Part shown: piece by piece, positions 26,128 through 34,123 of the stretch
Numbering within the stretch: the first letter of the stretch is position 1
How the letters are laid out: each line of letters begins with the position of its first letter
DNA from: an uncultured Porphyromonadaceae bacterium
Lineage (GTDB): Bacteria; Bacteroidota; Bacteroidia; Bacteroidales; Muribaculaceae
DNA length: 55,520 nucleotides
Assembly: GCA_947567425.1 (NCBI GenBank)
Contig: CANOLV010000018.1
Location: 1 to 55,520, forward strand
Direction of reading: 5' to 3'
Position numbers and translations under genes: made by a program
Notes under the pieces: generated by a model
The model's input: the letters and a program-made list of their open reading frames with translations, nothing else
Database searches by the model: none
What the model was told of the DNA's origin: nothing

Positions 26128-26151
26128 TACCAATAATAGATATGTAAAAAA

Positions 26152-27687
26152 ATGAAGTCATTGACTGTATATCTTATGGTGTTCATTTTAGTAATAATTT
26201 GTCCACCACGTGTCAGATCGGATAATTTTACTCCGCACACAAAAATTATAGGTATATGGGCCTATGCTGACGAACTTACCGATTCAACACATCTGACATA
26301 TAAGCAGAACAACCTCAGATTCTTTTGCGGTACTGAAGAGGATTTGCCCTCTGACTCATTGGAATACAGATTTTGGCTTAAAGGGCACGACAATGACTGG
26401 GTGACTGCATTCAAAGGCGGGTGGTACTTTTACACAGACCTTTCGCCTGGCAACTATGAATTCATGGCACAAAGCCGTCTAAACGAAGGGACATGGGGGC
26501 CGGTCAGTATCCATGAGTTTTCCATAGAGTCGCCGTGGTGGTTAACATGGCAGGCTATAACTCTGTATATTCTGTCGGGAACCGGAATAATCATATATAT
26601 ATACTACCTGATACGCTCGCGCATCAGAATCCACAATCAGCTTATAGTGGAACGAAGCAACCAACGCTTTAAAACCGACTTTATCATACATGCCGGCAGG
26701 GAATTCCGCATACCGCTCACAATAATCTTATCGACCATCGAAAAGATGAGGGAAGGAATGCCTACATACAGACCCACCAGAACCGACATACAGCATCTAC
26801 GCAACAGCAGCCGCATGTTGATGCAGATGGTAGAGCAACTTGTAGACTTCAACAAAGAGGAGCAGGACATACCCTACACAAGCAAGGGCGACGTAATTGA
26901 AATGGCCGACATACCGATCAATAAGGATACTACCGTAATGATAATCGAGCCTAACAGGCAACTTGCTGACGTAATCAGACGGGATATTCTCAGATTTATG
27001 AAAGCCGAATTCGCGGAAGGGAATAATAGCGATATCGTCGAAAAAGTGACACACAGCAGACCCGACGCGGTCATACTGGACACCGAATTGCCGGAAGCCA
27101 ACGCATACGAAATTTTGAGCGAGATAAAGAAAAATCCCGACACGGGAGGAATACCCATAATTCTGGTCTCGAATTTTGACGACAGCAGAAGCCTGCTGAG
27201 GGCCATCCGCTCGGAAGCCGACGACTATATATCCAAACCATTCAACTGCAAAGTACTTACTGCCCTGGTAATGAAAAAGATCCGCACACACAGGGAATTG
27301 AACGCAGTATATCCTCGCTCCCAGACTGCCTATACGGCAAGACCGCTCATCGAACGCCGTGGCGACAAACTGTTCATAGACCGTCTCGACAAAGCGGTAT
27401 TTGAGAATCTCGCCGACCCCGAATTCGACGTAAATGCACTCGCTTCCGCCATGAACATGAGCAGAAGCCAGCTCTACAACAAGATTAAGGAACTCAAAGG
27501 CCTTGCACCCGTGGAATATATCAGGGAAATCAGACTGAACAAAGCGTCGGAACTGCTTAGAGAGTACAGGACATCCATAAAAGAGATCCGGGCTATGGTA
27601 GGTATGCCCGACCCTACAAATTTCAACCGCCGCTTCAAGGAGAAGTTCACGGTATCACCGACAGACTATCGCCAAAGTCCAATTTAA
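26152..27687 (+). CDS. Dwarf, degenerate hybrid two-component-type regulator (Y_Y_Y - TM - HisKA remnant - REC - AraC)
   Basis: The layout is a signal/TM start, a single Y_Y_Y domain (about 30-128; EYRFWLKGHDNDWV, YTDLSPGNYEFMAQSR), a TM helix at about 131-154, a short HisKA-like helix pair (about 172-235), a receiver domain (about 260-375) and an AraC helix-turn-helix (about 415-511; FDVNALASAMNMSRSQLYNKIKELKG). Full HTCS proteins are about 1300-1400 residues; this has 511 and lacks both the beta-propeller sensor repeats and the HATPase domain. The H-box reads GREFRIPL, with Arg183 in the place of the phosphorylated His of SHEFRTPL. The receiver keeps Asp310 (VILDTELPE), a Ser in LVS and Lys362 (SKPF), but one acidic residue of the N-terminal pair is Pro (IIEPN). 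It probably works as a membrane-bound one-component regulator or by phosphate from another kinase. It is divergent from the GH51 operon, its likely target. Confidence 0.85.
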   Translation: MKSLTVYLMVFILVIICPPRVRSDNFTPHTKIIGIWAYADELTDSTHLTYKQNNLRFFCGTEEDLPSDSLEYRFWLKGHDNDWVTAFKGGWYFYTDLSPGNYEFMAQSRLNEGTWGPVSIHEFSIESPWWLTWQAITLYILSGTGIIIYIYYLIRSRIRIHNQLIVERSNQRFKTDFIIHAGREFRIPLTIILSTIEKMREGMPTYRPTRTDIQHLRNSSRMLMQMVEQLVDFNKEEQDIPYTSKGDVIEMADIPINKDTTVMIIEPNRQLADVIRRDILRFMKAEFAEGNNSDIVEKVTHSRPDAVILDTELPEANAYEILSEIKKNPDTGGIPIILVSNFDDSRSLLRAIRSEADDYISKPFNCKVLTALVMKKIRTHRELNAVYPRSQTAYTARPLIERRGDKLFIDRLDKAVFENLADPEFDVNALASAMNMSRSQLYNKIKELKGLAPVEYIREIRLNKASELLREYRTSIKEIRAMVGMPDPTNFNRRFKEKFTVSPTDYRQSPI

Positions 27688-28228
27688 GAACCAACGAACC
27701 TTCAGCCCGCAGAATCCTACGTTTTCGCTCCACACCCCACCGATAGCCACCCATCGATCCATCGGAACGCACAATCCGATGGCACGGAATCAATACCGCC
27801 ACAGGATTGGCGCCGACAGCATTGCCGACAGCCCTGTATGCAACGGCGCGGCCGACAACACATGACAAACTTTTATACGACATCAGCGACCCGGACGGAA
27901 TATCAAGCAATGCCCTCCATACACAGTGCTGAAAGTCTGTACCAAAAACATGCAGCCGACATACTTTATCGTCCAAATGCCCGCATCCACCGTCAACCCT
28001 CACAAGATCATCCCGACCCATACGCTTACTTATCCTACTCAGGACCGGACAAGCGTCATCGCCGTCGTCAGCAAACTCCAAGGCACATATCCCCTTATCC
28101 GTATAAGCTATGACTGCCGTTCCGAATTCTGTATCCGAGAGGCAATATCTTATCGGCATTACGCTCCTCTCCTCCTCCGTCATAGGGATAATAGACATAC
28201 ATTTGCCCGCATAATCCAATATTCTCAT
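27647..28228 (-). CDS. ogt: Methylated-DNA-protein cysteine methyltransferase
   Basis: This suicide repair protein transfers the alkyl group from O6-alkylguanine to its own Cys. The active site is VLIPCHRIV (C149), preceded by AVGNAVGANP and followed by GSMGGYRWGVERKRRIL, all classic Ogt/MGMT features; the N-terminal part is the short variable domain. The frame from ATG 28228 gives 193 residues; an internal ATG at 28198 is possible. Its 3' end overlaps the convergent regulator gene by 41 bp. It is unrelated in function to its neighbours. Confidence 0.9.
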   Translation of the reverse strand: MRILDYAGKCMSIIPMTEEERSVMPIRYCLSDTEFGTAVIAYTDKGICALEFADDGDDACPVLSRISKRMGRDDLVRVDGGCGHLDDKVCRLHVFGTDFQHCVWRALLDIPSGSLMSYKSLSCVVGRAVAYRAVGNAVGANPVAVLIPCHRIVRSDGSMGGYRWGVERKRRILRAEGSLVLKLDFGDSLSVIP

Positions 28229-28323
28229 AGAGCGAATATAACAAATTAAGAATGTTTCTAATACAGCGAGAGCCGGATTATATGCCCGACCCTCACCACA
28301 ATCAAATAATAAAATCTACGGTA

Positions 28324-29244
28324 TTATCGCATTTCAAGATAAGTCACCTTATCCATGTCGCCATAATCAAGGTTTTCACCTCCCATACCCCAGATGAACA
28401 TATAGTTGCTGGTACCAGCGGCGGCATGAATCGACCATTCGGGCGACATTACAGCCTGCTCGTTGTGGAGCCAGATCAAACGGTTTTCCTGCGGTTCGCC
28501 CATAAGATGGCAGATGGCGTTTCCTTCAGGAACATTGAAATAAAAGTATGCCTCCACACGACGGTCGTGAGTGTGTGCAGGCATCGTGTTCCACACGCTT
28601 CCGGGCATAAGCTCAGTCAGACCCATCTGCAACTGGCAAGGTCCCTCTTCAAGCACATTGGACACTATCAGCTGATTGATCACACGGTCATTGCTCTCCT
28701 CCATTTTACCGGCATGGAACGAATTGGCCTTTATACTGCCTTTGCGGCCGTCAATAGTCACAAGCTGAGTCTTATATGCCTTATGTGCAGTGGTCGAATT
28801 GATATAGAACTTTGCGGGATTAGAGGCATCCTTACTGCGGAAAGTGACATTTTTATTACCACGTCCCACATACAGCGCGTCCTTGAAGTGAAGCTCATAG
28901 TCCTTGCCGTCGACATTTACCACACCGTCGCCTCCGACATTGATCACACCAAGTTCACGACGTTCAAGAAAATACTCTGCCTTAAGGGGGTCTATCGTCT
29001 CCAAAGTCATAGTCTTATTGACCGGGACCACGCCTCCGAATATCAGACGGTCATAGAGCGAGTAAGTGAGATTGATCTTGTCCTGCTCCATCACCTTTGG
29101 CATCATAAAATGACTGCGAAGCTGATTCGTGTCGTAATTTTTCACATCGTCAGGATGACATGCACGCATAATCGTGTAGTCTGTCTGAGCCATGGAAGTC
29201 AATGAAGCCACAGCCAGAGCGATAGTCAATAAAGTCTTCTTCAT
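28324..29244 (-). CDS. kduI: 5-dehydro-4-deoxy-D-glucuronate isomerase with signal peptide
   Basis: KduI converts 4-deoxy-L-threo-5-hexosulose uronate (from unsaturated uronate of pectin or glycosaminoglycan breakdown) into 3-deoxy-D-glycero-2,5-hexodiulosonate. The Zn site is intact: H224, H226 ([10 protein letters not shown]) and E231, H273 (EWSIHAAAG). The family normally begins directly with a segment like [18 protein letters not shown]. Here that is preceded by [20 protein letters not shown], a textbook signal peptide with cleavage after SMA. The enzyme therefore appears to be periplasmic, whereas KduI is normally cytosolic and its partner KduD here has no signal. It is last of the kduD-DUF4861-EIIC-kduI unit, 3 bp after the EIIC gene. 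Confidence 0.93.
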   Translation of the reverse strand: MKKTLLTIALAVASLTSMAQTDYTIMRACHPDDVKNYDTNQLRSHFMMPKVMEQDKINLTYSLYDRLIFGGVVPVNKTMTLETIDPLKAEYFLERRELGVINVGGDGVVNVDGKDYELHFKDALYVGRGNKNVTFRSKDASNPAKFYINSTTAHKAYKTQLVTIDGRKGSIKANSFHAGKMEESNDRVINQLIVSNVLEEGPCQLQMGLTELMPGSVWNTMPAHTHDRRVEAYFYFNVPEGNAICHLMGEPQENRLIWLHNEQAVMSPEWSIHAAAGTSNYMFIWGMGGENLDYGDMDKVTYLEMR

Positions 29245-29247
29245 ATT

Positions 29248-30651
29248 TTAATCATTGTTTGTTTTAGTAAGCTCACGTTGAGTCTTGATAATGTTGATTC
29301 GGTTCCATACCACAAGTGCCATGGTGCCGAGCGTCAAAACGGCCACTCCCACATACTTAAGATTTTGGCAACACTGGAATATAATCCACGCCAAAGGACT
29401 TCCGGCAAAGTCAAGACTTCCACCTTCAAAACCCTCAGGAATAGCCACTGCGGCATCGCCAGTATTGGCATATACATCGCGTGCGGCCAATGTGAACCAT
29501 GATGCAAGCGTAGTCACCATATATAGAGACAGCACCATCATCACAAGACCTACTATAAAGCTCTTAAGCACATTGCCCTTAGTATAAGGCAATACGAGGG
29601 GAAACACATAGAACATACCTGCCAAAGAAGCTAAGGGCAAAAACTGGTTGCCGGGAAGAGCCACAGCCAACAGCAAAGTGACCGGAATAAGCAGAAGCGA
29701 CACCACCAAAGTAGTGGGATGACCGATCACCAAAGCCGGACTCATTCCGATAGAAAGACCCTCGGCTCCCTTAAACTTACGGGCTATCAGACTGCGGGTG
29801 GAATCGGATATCGGTTTCAATCCTTCGATAAAGAGCACCGTTATACGGGGAATCAGCTCCATAACCGCACCCATTTTTATGCCCAGGCCGAGTATGTAAG
29901 GAATCTTGTCAACCATCTCTTCACCCGTGCGGCAGGTCAGACATCCGATGACAATACCTACTATTACACCTAAAAAGAGCGGTTCGCCGAGCACTCCGAA
30001 CTTTTTCTTCATACCTTCAGCATCGATCTCAAGCTTGTCAAATCCGGGAATTTTATCCAGAATCCAATTGATGGCCCATGCAAACGGGGCAAATCCGGCG
30101 CAGAATGGCTGCGGGATAGATATGCCCTCCATGCCTTCATAAAAACCTTGGAACTTCTTTGCCGTTATGTCGGCAAGCACCAGAGTGACAATATAGCAGA
30201 TGACCGCGGCAAAGAATCCCCACAGAATGGACCCGCTTGCAAAATAGACCACGGCACCGATAAATGCAAAATGCCAATAATTCCAAAGGTCAATATTAAC
30301 GGTCCTGGTGGTCTTGGTAAGAAGCATCAGGATATTGACACCGAGACATACAGGTATGATAAATGCTCCGACAGCAGTGTTGTAGGCAACAGCGGCGGCC
30401 GCCGGCCATCCCATGTCAAACACGTGCAATTGAAGATCATATATGCCCACCACGCTGTCAAGCGCAGGGCCGAGACTTGAAGTAAGCAAAGCGGTCACGA
30501 TGGAAAGACCTACGAAACCCACACCGACTTTTAGTCCGCTCTTCAGGGCATTACCGAACCTGATACCTATGCATACACCCAATATGGTGAAGATAATCGG
30601 CATCATCACGGCCGCACCAAGCCCGATTATATACTTAAATACTGCTTCCAT
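29248..30651 (-). CDS. Orphan PTS galactitol-type EIIC (GatC family) permease
   Basis: This integral membrane protein of 467 residues has about ten hydrophobic segments and strong GatC-type patterns: MEAVFKYIIGLGAAVMMPIIFTILGVCIGIRFGNALKSGLKVGVGFVGLS near the start, LLTKTTRTVNIDLWNYWHF, and GHPTTLVVSLLLIP. Family members move a polyol or sugar and need EIIA, EIIB, HPr and EI for phosphorylation. None of these is encoded in this window, and Bacteroidetes generally lack the PTS phosphorelay. It probably acts as a facilitator or ion-coupled carrier. Its position between a DUF4861 gene (1 bp gap) and kduI (3 bp gap) points to a 4-deoxy uronate-derived sugar as substrate (inference). Confidence 0.85.
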   Translation of the reverse strand: MEAVFKYIIGLGAAVMMPIIFTILGVCIGIRFGNALKSGLKVGVGFVGLSIVTALLTSSLGPALDSVVGIYDLQLHVFDMGWPAAAAVAYNTAVGAFIIPVCLGVNILMLLTKTTRTVNIDLWNYWHFAFIGAVVYFASGSILWGFFAAVICYIVTLVLADITAKKFQGFYEGMEGISIPQPFCAGFAPFAWAINWILDKIPGFDKLEIDAEGMKKKFGVLGEPLFLGVIVGIVIGCLTCRTGEEMVDKIPYILGLGIKMGAVMELIPRITVLFIEGLKPISDSTRSLIARKFKGAEGLSIGMSPALVIGHPTTLVVSLLLIPVTLLLAVALPGNQFLPLASLAGMFYVFPLVLPYTKGNVLKSFIVGLVMMVLSLYMVTTLASWFTLAARDVYANTGDAAVAIPEGFEGGSLDFAGSPLAWIIFQCCQNLKYVGVAVLTLGTMALVVWNRINIIKTQRELTKTNND

Positions 30652-30652
30652 A

Positions 30653-31879
30653 TCAATCGATAGTCACTGTTAGCGGATTCTTAACACGAGAAGAAAAATC
30701 TGCAAGATAATCTGTCCAGTCCTTATAGGAATCTACGCCGCCCTTACTCCAGCCGGAACCCCAATAATAGACATACTTGCCGCCAGGATTGTAAACAGAC
30801 TCCGCAATCACGTGACCCAAAGCATCTCCTGCCGGCTCGGTAAACGGAAGCATGCGTGCGTTGCCATAGCCTTCGGGAACCACGGCGCCGATATATATGA
30901 CTCCATTGTCTTTGCGGGTATTATCTGTAGAATCGGCGTAAGATATCATCGAGCAGTCTTTGTTCCAATCATATCCGTCGGGATTCTGCTTATGCACCAC
31001 TATACCTGTAGCGATAGGAGCTGATTTGGTCAAGCCGTCATAGACAAGCTCAGTACGGTTAAGATGAGAACCGGCATCGAGCGAAATAAGCCTTGTCTCC
31101 ACCACAGCACTGTCCGCTCCCACTGCCATAGGATTATATACCATCCTTACAGTAAACCTCAGCGGGCCGTTGTCAAGAATTTCGTATTCCTTGTATGCGT
31201 AAGGATAGACCAAGGCGGAGTCGACCATGAGAGCCGAGGCACCACCTCCAAGAGTCGGCCCGACGGTATATACATCCATTCCGTTGCCGTGGTCCACATG
31301 GTAAGAGAACAGATCGACCAGACTGTCAGCCTCTTGATGACGTCCTTCTTTGCGCAATGCATTAGGGCGCTCCCAGTTGGCAGGGTCGAGTTCGAGCTGA
31401 TAGCGATGATCCACCACAGGATAGTCGACGCTTTTAGTGAACACGTCGTAGCCATACACCCGTTCACCGCGCCTCTGCGTTCCCGGACCGTATGCACGAT
31501 AGGCGGCTTTGTCATTTTCCCAGGCAATATCATCCTGTCGATGCTCATAATAATAGCCTACCGCCACCGTATCGACAGCCTCGGGCACACCTTGCAATAA
31601 TGTATAAGCCACAGTGGTGTCGGCCGGGACCGATGCACGGAATATAACCTTATTATCGTAAGTTATCTGGTACAGCACCTCATTGTCGGCGGCATCAACG
31701 ATCCTGAACTGATCGCCCACACGCCCTTTGACATCTTCAAGGCTCAATTCAACCATCTCGCCGTCACGATCAAAAGACAGTTCATTTGTAACCTTTACAG
31801 TCATCCCCTTTGAGCAACCGGTAAGCATCGCCGCCACACCGGCAACAAAAGGAACGGCATATATAAATATTTTATTCAT
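30653..31879 (-). CDS. DUF4861 lipoprotein
   Basis: The lipobox is AAMLTGC-SKGMTVKV. The 408-residue protein matches the DUF4861 pattern: VTNELSFDRDGEMVELSL, DDIAWENDKAAYRAYGPGTQ, DYPVVDHRY, VDHGNGMDVYTVGPTLGGG and a C-terminal YYWGSGWSKGGVDSYKDWTDYL. The function is not established to my knowledge. The family often sits beside kduI/kduD, and the conserved Trp, Asp and His residues would suit a sugar-acid-binding or lyase/isomerase-like enzyme, but this is a guess. No acidic run follows the lipid Cys, so it is probably periplasm-facing. Confidence 0.8.
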   Translation of the reverse strand: MNKIFIYAVPFVAGVAAMLTGCSKGMTVKVTNELSFDRDGEMVELSLEDVKGRVGDQFRIVDAADNEVLYQITYDNKVIFRASVPADTTVAYTLLQGVPEAVDTVAVGYYYEHRQDDIAWENDKAAYRAYGPGTQRRGERVYGYDVFTKSVDYPVVDHRYQLELDPANWERPNALRKEGRHQEADSLVDLFSYHVDHGNGMDVYTVGPTLGGGASALMVDSALVYPYAYKEYEILDNGPLRFTVRMVYNPMAVGADSAVVETRLISLDAGSHLNRTELVYDGLTKSAPIATGIVVHKQNPDGYDWNKDCSMISYADSTDNTRKDNGVIYIGAVVPEGYGNARMLPFTEPAGDALGHVIAESVYNPGGKYVYYWGSGWSKGGVDSYKDWTDYLADFSSRVKNPLTVTID

Positions 31880-31901
31880 TAGCCAAAAGTCAGACGGTTA
31901 A

Positions 31902-32696
31902 TCATTTAGGTTGCTTACCGATATAGGCAAGGATTCCACCATCGACATACAATACATGGCCATTGACGAAATCAGAAGCCTCGGAGGCAAGGAACAGTGC
32001 CGGACCCTTAAGATCGTCGGGTGTACCCCAACGTGCGGCCGGAGTCTTAGCGATGATAAACTGGTCAAAAGGATGACGCGATCCGTCAGGTTGGATCTCA
32101 CGCAACGGAGCGGTCTGCTCTGTGGCGATATAACCCGGGCCGATACCGTTGCACTGTATGTTATATTCACCATACTCTGAAGCGATGTTCCGTGTGAGCA
32201 TCTTCAGCCCACCCTTGGCGGCGGCATAAGCCGACACAGTCTCACGTCCGAGTTCCGACATCATGGAACATACATTTATGATTTTGCCGGCACCCTTCTT
32301 AATCATACCGGGCAATACAGCCTTTGACATGATAAACGGACCTACAAGATCCACATCGATAACGCGCTCGAAGTCAGCCACAGACATTTCCGTCATCGGT
32401 ATACGCTTTATTATGCCAGCATTGTTTACAAGAATGTCCACAATGCCTACCTCGGCCTCGATTTTAGCTATCATATCCTTTACGGAAGCCTCATCGGTCA
32501 CGTCGCAGACATAACCTTTGGCATCTATGCCAAGCTCTTTATATGCCTTCATACCGCGATCGACAGTCTCCTGACGAGAGCAGTTAAACACCACTTTAGC
32601 ACCAGCCTCTGCATAAGCCTGTGCTATGGCCAGTCCGATACCGTATGCGGCACCGGTGACAAGCGCCACCTTTCCTTCTAATGAAAAATTTACCAT
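31902..32696 (-). CDS. kduD: 2-deoxy-D-gluconate 3-dehydrogenase / KduD-type short-chain dehydrogenase
   Basis: This classical SDR has 264 residues: NAD-binding TGAAYGIG near residue 16, NNAG motif (VNNAGII), catalytic Ser in NVCSMMSELG, Tyr and Lys in YAAAKGG, and the KduD-like C-terminus VDGGILAYIGKQP. KduD reduces 3-deoxy-D-glycero-2,5-hexodiulosonate to 2-keto-3-deoxygluconate. It has no signal peptide, so it acts in the cytoplasm. It is first of a four-gene unit with DUF4861, EIIC and kduI, which makes the KduD assignment better than gluconate 5-dehydrogenase. Confidence 0.9.
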   Translation of the reverse strand: MVNFSLEGKVALVTGAAYGIGLAIAQAYAEAGAKVVFNCSRQETVDRGMKAYKELGIDAKGYVCDVTDEASVKDMIAKIEAEVGIVDILVNNAGIIKRIPMTEMSVADFERVIDVDLVGPFIMSKAVLPGMIKKGAGKIINVCSMMSELGRETVSAYAAAKGGLKMLTRNIASEYGEYNIQCNGIGPGYIATEQTAPLREIQPDGSRHPFDQFIIAKTPAARWGTPDDLKGPALFLASEASDFVNGHVLYVDGGILAYIGKQPK

Positions 32697-32921
32697 ACTA
32701 CAATGTATATTATTCTGGTTATTAAGTATTCGATATTAAGATATACGAAAGACTCTGAAAATTTACTCAATCTGTTTATGGAGCCTGTAGCCAATGGGGC
32801 TTTCACCGGCCCGCTACAAAATTAACGAAATTTTATCGATAATGTACGTTCCATCTCCTATTTTTTGTAATCCGGACATAAAAGCAGGCCGACCGACCTC
32901 TTTTACATCGAAATTTCTCCT

Positions 32922-32929
32922 TATCTTTG
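32922..32929 (+). promoter_or_regulatory. -7 box of the M20 deacetylase gene
   Basis: TATCTTTG is a perfect TAnnTTTG, 40 bp before ATG 32970. The divergent kduD start at 32696 has no equally good match on the minus strand. Confidence 0.55.
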
Positions 32930-32969
32930 CCAATGTATCAGGCATTAGCCCAATAAACACAAAGACGAT

Positions 32970-34037
32970 ATGGATGAACTATATTACATGGCAGTGGATC
33001 TGCTCAAACAACTCATATCTACCCCGTCGGTCAGCAAAAATGAAAAAGATGCCGCGGATATTATAGAAAAATTTCTCCAGACCAATGAATGCAATACAAT
33101 ACGCCATGGCAACAATGTCTGGGCTATAGCACCGGGATATGACCCAACATTGCCGACCTTATTGCTAAATTCACATATCGACACCGTAAAGCCTACCGAG
33201 GCCTGGACCCGCAATCCGTATTTACCTGAAATCACCGAAGATGGGGTGCTGTACGGACTTGGGAGCAATGATGCAGGCGCGTCGGTAGTGTCATTGGCCG
33301 CCGCGTTTCTGCATTTGTCAACAATAGTCCGCAGATATAATTTGGTGTATCTCGCATCGTGCGAGGAAGAGGTAAGTGGCCGCGACGGGATAGAGTCTGT
33401 AATTTCCAGACTACCGAAAATCGATGTCGCCATAGTCGGCGAACCGACCGGTATGCATCCGGCCATCGCGGAAAAAGGTCTTATGGTGCTTGACATCGAG
33501 GTGGAAGGCAAGGCCGGACATGCAGCCCGAAACGAAGGCATAAATGCCATCTATCGCGCAATCCCGGTAATTGAAGCATTGCGGGATTTCAAATTTACCA
33601 AAGAATCCCCGACTTTAGGACCGATTAAAATAAGTGTCACACAGATTGATGCCGGAACTCAGCACAATGTAGTTCCGCCAATATGCAAGATGGTGGCCGA
33701 CGTGCGCACCACAGATGCATATTCCAATGAAGAGACTCTTGCCGTGCTTCGTGCAAAAATCACCGGATGCAAAATGACTCCTCGTTCCACGAGACTCAAT
33801 TCGTCGTCGATACCACACGATCATTCGATAGTCAACCGACTGGGAATGATGGGCTACGAACCTTTCGGATCCCCTACCCTCAGCGACCAGGCTCTTATGC
33901 CCTGGCCGTCGGTTAAAATAGGACCCGGGGATTCGTCACGCTCACATTCTGCCGACGAATATATTAAATTGTCGGAAATCCGCGATGCCATAAGCATCTA
34001 CGTCAAGGTGCTCACGGGATTAAATCTGCAACCATAG
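32970..34037 (+). CDS. argE: M20 family deacetylase, ArgE-type
   Basis: This zinc peptidase-fold deacetylase (355 aa) shows metal ligands in order: NSHIDTVKP (His, and the Asp beside it), GSNDAGAS (bridging Asp), CEEEVSG (catalytic Glu pair), GEPTG (Asp/Glu ligand region), and the C-terminal SRSHSADEY (His). The start (YYMAVDLLKQLISTPSVSKNEKDAADII) and NDAGASVVSLAAAF match Bacteroidetes acetylornithine deacetylases, which in this phylum act on N-succinylated or N-acetylated ornithine/citrulline in arginine biosynthesis. It is cytoplasmic, with its own promoter and a perfect terminator, so it is a housekeeping gene between the glycan units. Confidence 0.87.
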   Translation: MDELYYMAVDLLKQLISTPSVSKNEKDAADIIEKFLQTNECNTIRHGNNVWAIAPGYDPTLPTLLLNSHIDTVKPTEAWTRNPYLPEITEDGVLYGLGSNDAGASVVSLAAAFLHLSTIVRRYNLVYLASCEEEVSGRDGIESVISRLPKIDVAIVGEPTGMHPAIAEKGLMVLDIEVEGKAGHAARNEGINAIYRAIPVIEALRDFKFTKESPTLGPIKISVTQIDAGTQHNVVPPICKMVADVRTTDAYSNEETLAVLRAKITGCKMTPRSTRLNSSSIPHDHSIVNRLGMMGYEPFGSPTLSDQALMPWPSVKIGPGDSSRSHSADEYIKLSEIRDAISIYVKVLTGLNLQP

Positions 34038-34064
34038 CCGTTGAAGGACAGGCCATAAATAACA

Positions 34065-34106
34065 CCGGGAGGCCGCATGGACGATTCCATGCGGCCTCCC
34101 GGATAT
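34065..34106. terminator. Strong, probably bidirectional terminator
   Basis: A perfect 16-bp stem, CCGGGAGGCCGCATGG (34065-34080) with CCATGCGGCCTCCCGG (34087-34102) and a 6-nt loop, lies between convergent argE and the last gene of the large minus-strand unit (ends 34124). Confidence 0.8.
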
Positions 34107-34123
34107 AAAAACAAGATCCGAAA

